Assembly (NCBI GenBank): GCA_029213045.1
Contig: JARGPN010000005.1
Span: forward strand, 1-64,000
DNA length: 64,000 nucleotides
Reading direction: 5' to 3'
Origin: Alcanivoracaceae bacterium
Lineage (GTDB): Bacteria; Pseudomonadota; Gammaproteobacteria; Pseudomonadales; Alcanivoracaceae
Shown here: one piece after another, positions 60,559 to 64,000 of the stretch
Numbering within the stretch: position 1 is the stretch's first letter
Layout of the letters: each line of letters begins with the position of its first letter
Notes under the pieces: model-generated
What the model saw: the letters and a program-made list of their open reading frames with translations, nothing else
Database searches by the model: none
Told to the model about the DNA's origin: nothing
Made by a program: the position numbers and the translations under genes

Positions 60559-63500
60559 GTGGCGAATAAAACGTTTCTACTTTTTGCAGCGTTGTTTTTT
60601 ACGGTGGCTTCTGGCGTAGTCGGAGCCGCTGAACAAAAGCAGTATTATCATGCATGGGTCGGAGATATTAACTTGGACGGAAGCCCTGATTTGCTTCTGG
60701 AAAGTTATACTTTAATTATTCCTCTGACATCGGGCGTTTTACCTGTTGGTGGACACGGCGATCTGATCGCATTTTGCGGTGATGTAGATGGGGGTTACAC
60801 AGAGTGTAATTCCGTGGATCCCAGCGCTCTCATTTCGCCTGTAAAAATGAGAGTTATGCTAAGCGATGTTAATAACGACGGCTTAACTGACTATTTTCTT
60901 CGCCCAGTAGAGAGTGGTCCAGACAGTTTTATTCTTGTGCAGAGTGGTGCAGGCCTAGAAGTCACCGCCATTATTCCAAGCTCTCAACTAAATGAGAATA
61001 TTGATTTATCTGATGCACAAGTTTTTGTGCGTTTTAAAGACATTGATGGCGACGGATTACGCGATCTAGTCGCGACTACATCAGGGGTTTCCTATGTAGC
61101 TTATTCCAATGTTGGGGGGGCTGGTGAGCCGCTTCTCTCGCCTGTTCCTGAATCTGCAGGCAAATCCGCTGTCGAGTTTCTTCATGAGCCTCAAGAAGCT
61201 TTAGTCGCTGCGCGTCCGAATTACAGCATGCAAGTTACACCGACAGGACAAATTTCATTTCGCTATCCAATTTACCTTCCTCCATCCACAGCGGGGAACG
61301 TGCCGACGATCTCTATAGCGTATCAGTCTGGAGGCGGCGGAGGTTTTCTGCCAAACGGGTGGTCGCTAACGGGGTTCCCTGTTATTTCGCGCTGTTCAAA
61401 GGTTAACTACGAGACCGGTAGGACGGCAGGCTATGCCTTTACGATCTATGATGCGCTTTGCGGGCAGCATGGGAGGCTTCTTCCTGTTAAGGGGTATATC
61501 GAGCAAGAGACCGCGTGGGGGCAGTACATATATCAATCGGGTTCAAAGAATTGGGTTGATACTGGCAATGTGAATGCGGTGTCAAAGTGGCGTCCTATTA
61601 CGGAGACGCTACCTGATGGTAGTCATATTGACTATCAGCCGTATCAGGCGTTCGCAAACACGTCATATAAATCAGCAACGCTGAGCTGGGCCGCTGCGGA
61701 AATTTATTCCGCCAGCGGTGCGGGGTCAGCCTATACCTACTTTACAGATTCTGTTAGTCCTCGCCCCAAAAAAATCACTTACGCAAACTTTACAGTAGAG
61801 TTTGCGTATAAAAAGTACCGAGGAGTGAGAAAGTCACTTGGCGCTAAATCCGTGTTGGATGTTAATTATTATGAGCTCTATGCAGAATCTGATGAGCTAT
61901 TAACGACGATCACGGTGTCTGATTCGCTTAGCCCGGTGCTTACCTATCACGTAGGTTACGAGTTTAGTGCAATCGATGGCGCGCCAATAGTTAAGTATAT
62001 CCAGTCATGCGAAGTCAGCGATGGGGAGGAGCTTTGCAAGCCAGCAGTGTTGTTCGATTTTAACGAAGGTCTTTCCTCTGTTGCACTCCAAAAAACGGAA
62101 GACTTCATCGCAAGCGGAAAATTTGATTCGCTCGGAGGGGACGTTGAATCTGTTATTGCTGATTGGGATCTCGATGGCATCGCAGATATCATTACCTTGG
62201 ATAACTCAGGAAAGAACGGGGAGATTAAGGTTTATAGGTCGTCCGATAATTTTTCTGCGCAGGTGTTGCTCGCGTCGTCATCGTCACAAAAACACAGAGG
62301 AGGTTTGGCCGCTCTTGATATGAATGCGGATGGACGCCCCGAATTAGTATATATGGAAAGAGAGGGGACTGAGAGTTATCAGATTGGCGAGGCGTACACT
62401 ACAACGGGCTATTATTATGTTGCGTCATCAGGAAGTCCGGGGTCAGGCTGTGTTCAGCAATATATTAGCGGTTCCCCAAGCAGCATGTGGCGTTGCCAAA
62501 GTACGGTGAACGTTCCTGCAGAGACTGCAGAATTCTATCGATATGCGTGGAAGCGTTTGGATACAACAAGCACGAATTACCCCCCTTTGCCGACATTTTG
62601 TATTTATCAAGGATCGTATAACGAATGGAAGCCATTTCTAGAAAAGCTTCGCCCGTCGGTGAGAGCTGTTCCAGGAGGGGATAAAGTGATGCTTTTGGGG
62701 GACTCTGGAGGAGAGTCTGGCTGTACAGATCCTGACAATAAATATTGGGTGTCTGCGTGGTGGGAAGGCAACGTGAATTATGCGAAGACCAGCGACGCTG
62801 GGTACACTGCGCCCGTTAGTTTATATCGTCGAGATTTGTCGGCAACGATACATCTCTCATCGATAAACGATTCGCCTTTTTGGAAGAGCGCGGACGGTTT
62901 TAAAGTGATTACTGAATCAGGGGCGACGCAGTATAATTCTCTGCCGGCAGAGCGGAGTGTTTTTTTAGATGTGAATGCTGATGGTCTTTCTGATTATATT
63001 TACGCAAGAGAAGATGCTGCAACGGGCGAGCTCTTTTGGTGGGCGTCGCTAAATGGAGGTGGGGTTTTTCTGCAGCCTTATAAAATGTCTAGTGCGAAGA
63101 ATGTGGATATTGGGTTAGACCGTCGTTCTGAAAGTGACTTTAACGTTAAGCCATTTGACTACGACGGCAATGAATTTCCGGATATCTTGCTGGCAAACGA
63201 AAATGGTGCAAATTATTTTATCTATCAGGCCTATCCGGGTGAAGACGGCAATGTTTATTTTAAAGAAATAGACACACGTATACCTACATCTGTCTCGCCT
63301 GACAAAATTCGGATCGCTGATTTCGATGGTGACGGAAAACCTGAAATTGCTGAACTTTTTAAAGACAGCGTTGACATTATTAATATTGATAGGCCGGACA
63401 GAGGGCTTTTGCTGGAAGTGAAAGAGCAGTGGCCTGGTGCGGATGCAGAGTTGGCTTCAACAACGTTTACGTGGTCGCGGTCTGTTGTTGGCGACTCGGC

Positions 63501-64000
63501 GAGTTTTACATTCGATGACTTTCTAAATGATGAGAATTACTCTTTAACGGCATTTATACCTGTTGTAAAAAAAATGTCGTCGCCGAACGGAATTGGCGGC
63601 ATTGGCCACACTAAATTTCACTACGACACCTTTGTAATGAATCGGCATGGCCGAGGTTTGCTCGGTGTCCGATCATTTGAAAGAAGTAACGCTCAAGCAA
63701 AGAGTTCAGAGATTTACAAGTACGATGTGTCTCAAGAGAATTATCTCACATGGCCGTTCCTCGCTCTTAGAGAAAAGATACAAGAAAGTGAGGGCGGGTT
63801 GAAAAAGACGCTTTATGGCGTAGTTAGAAAGGCCACTCATGTATGTTGGCCGGAAAGCGGTGATGAGCCTGTTTTCTGGTTCCAATATTCCGGCGGTCAG
63901 GCATCAGAGTCGTGTAATTCTGGGGACAATGAAACAGTATTAGATGGCGTTGCATTGCTTGCTGCGAGAGCTAGCTATTTTGATCAGGATGGCGACGAAA
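60559..64000 (+). CDS. SpvB/TcdB-like (Tc-toxin/RHS-type) protein, 3' truncated by window edge
   Basis: An open frame of 1147 codons continuing off the right edge. The GTG follows GGAGG (eight-base gap) and begins a signal peptide (FLLFAALFFTVASGVVGA). The SpvB-type N-terminal signature is at about residues 245-276 (PTISIAYQSGGGGGFLPNGW, then SLTGFPVISR). FG-GAP/VCBS-like repeats, each DxDxDG, are seen near residues 536 (DWDLDGIADI), 582 (DMNADGRPEL), 803 (DVNADGLSDY), 865 (DYDGNEFPD) and 920 (DFDGDGKPE). A TcdB-middle-like segment follows. Such proteins carry variable C-terminal toxins; none is visible here because the end is missing. Confidence 0.88.
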   Translation, partial: MANKTFLLFAALFFTVASGVVGAAEQKQYYHAWVGDINLDGSPDLLLESYTLIIPLTSGVLPVGGHGDLIAFCGDVDGGYTECNSVDPSALISPVKMRVMLSDVNNDGLTDYFLRPVESGPDSFILVQSGAGLEVTAIIPSSQLNENIDLSDAQVFVRFKDIDGDGLRDLVATTSGVSYVAYSNVGGAGEPLLSPVPESAGKSAVEFLHEPQEALVAARPNYSMQVTPTGQISFRYPIYLPPSTAGNVPTISIAYQSGGGGGFLPNGWSLTGFPVISRCSKVNYETGRTAGYAFTIYDALCGQHGRLLPVKGYIEQETAWGQYIYQSGSKNWVDTGNVNAVSKWRPITETLPDGSHIDYQPYQAFANTSYKSATLSWAAAEIYSASGAGSAYTYFTDSVSPRPKKITYANFTVEFAYKKYRGVRKSLGAKSVLDVNYYELYAESDELLTTITVSDSLSPVLTYHVGYEFSAIDGAPIVKYIQSCEVSDGEELCKPAVLFDFNEGLSSVALQKTEDFIASGKFDSLGGDVESVIADWDLDGIADIITLDNSGKNGEIKVYRSSDNFSAQVLLASSSSQKHRGGLAALDMNADGRPELVYMEREGTESYQIGEAYTTTGYYYVASSGSPGSGCVQQYISGSPSSMWRCQSTVNVPAETAEFYRYAWKRLDTTSTNYPPLPTFCIYQGSYNEWKPFLEKLRPSVRAVPGGDKVMLLGDSGGESGCTDPDNKYWVSAWWEGNVNYAKTSDAGYTAPVSLYRRDLSATIHLSSINDSPFWKSADGFKVITESGATQYNSLPAERSVFLDVNADGLSDYIYAREDAATGELFWWASLNGGGVFLQPYKMSSAKNVDIGLDRRSESDFNVKPFDYDGNEFPDILLANENGANYFIYQAYPGEDGNVYFKEIDTRIPTSVSPDKIRIADFDGDGKPEIAELFKDSVDIINIDRPDRGLLLEVKEQWPGADAELASTTFTWSRSVVGDSASFTFDDFLNDENYSLTAFIPVVKKMSSPNGIGGIGHTKFHYDTFVMNRHGRGLLGVRSFERSNAQAKSSEIYKYDVSQENYLTWPFLALREKIQESEGGLKKTLYGVVRKATHVCWPESGDEPVFWFQYSGGQASESCNSGDNETVLDGVALLAARASYFDQDGDE

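Overview
The window looks like chromosome of a Gammaproteobacterium of the Pseudomonadales/Cellvibrionales type. Pointers are the rpsU-yqeY-dnaG-rpoD block next to a lysidine-type tRNA-Ile(CAU), divergent tsaD, the plsY/folB/folK/cca neighbourhood, GTGGGAG-headed REP palindromes like those of pseudomonads, and a proteobacterial cop (MCO-CopB) locus. The genus cannot be named from sequence alone.

Layout. (1) 1-3.4 kb: small promoterless-looking genes, all on +, separated by attC-like recombination sites, with no integrase (a CALIN), ended by an IS3-family relic. (2) 3.4-17.2 kb: accessory single genes: a divergent MerR/SRPBCC pair with a 20-bp-spacer MerR-type promoter, GNAT, P-loop kinase, a secreted three-repeat protein, methyltransferase, cold-shock protein, a PETase/cutinase-like lipoprotein, ABM protein, a delta-60-repeat secreted protein, a GFA-SRPBCC-GFA trio, HxlR divergent from an AhpD-like protein, and tandem DUF486 membrane proteins. 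(3) 17.4-20.5 kb: a second CALIN with seven small cassette genes. (4) 20.6-26.4 kb: CorA, MscS, endonuclease I, TetR with a PF10118 protein, DUF808, DUF3147. (5) 26.4-33.3 kb: copper island: cupredoxin, Cu+ P-type ATPase and HMA chaperone on -, read from a CueR-type promoter, and a His/Met-rich protein, multicopper oxidase, CopB and a small periplasmic protein on +. (6) 33.3-43.5 kb: two Baeyer-Villiger-type flavin monooxygenases, two SDRs, an HSL-type esterase, two more PF10118 proteins and a divergent AraC regulator; the gene set resembles the mycobacterial mymA/virS locus. A diguanylate cyclase sits inside it. (7) 43.5-59 kb: housekeeping core with REP arrays in nearly every intergenic gap. 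(8) 59-64 kb: a membrane protein, a small secreted protein, and a large SpvB/TcdB-like protein running off the right edge.

How it fits together. The core genes cover replication and transcription initiation (dnaG, rpoD), translation and tRNA maturation (rpsU, tsaD, cca, tRNA-Ile2), phospholipid synthesis (plsY) and folate (folB-folK, folM). Copper genes divide into cytosolic export (chaperone plus ATPase) and periplasmic oxidation/binding (MCO, CopB). The monooxygenase cluster plausibly oxidises a lipophilic ketone or fatty substrate to an ester that the esterase cleaves, under AraC control; substrate unknown. Regions 1 and 3 are mobile-gene reservoirs whose integrase must lie elsewhere or be lost.
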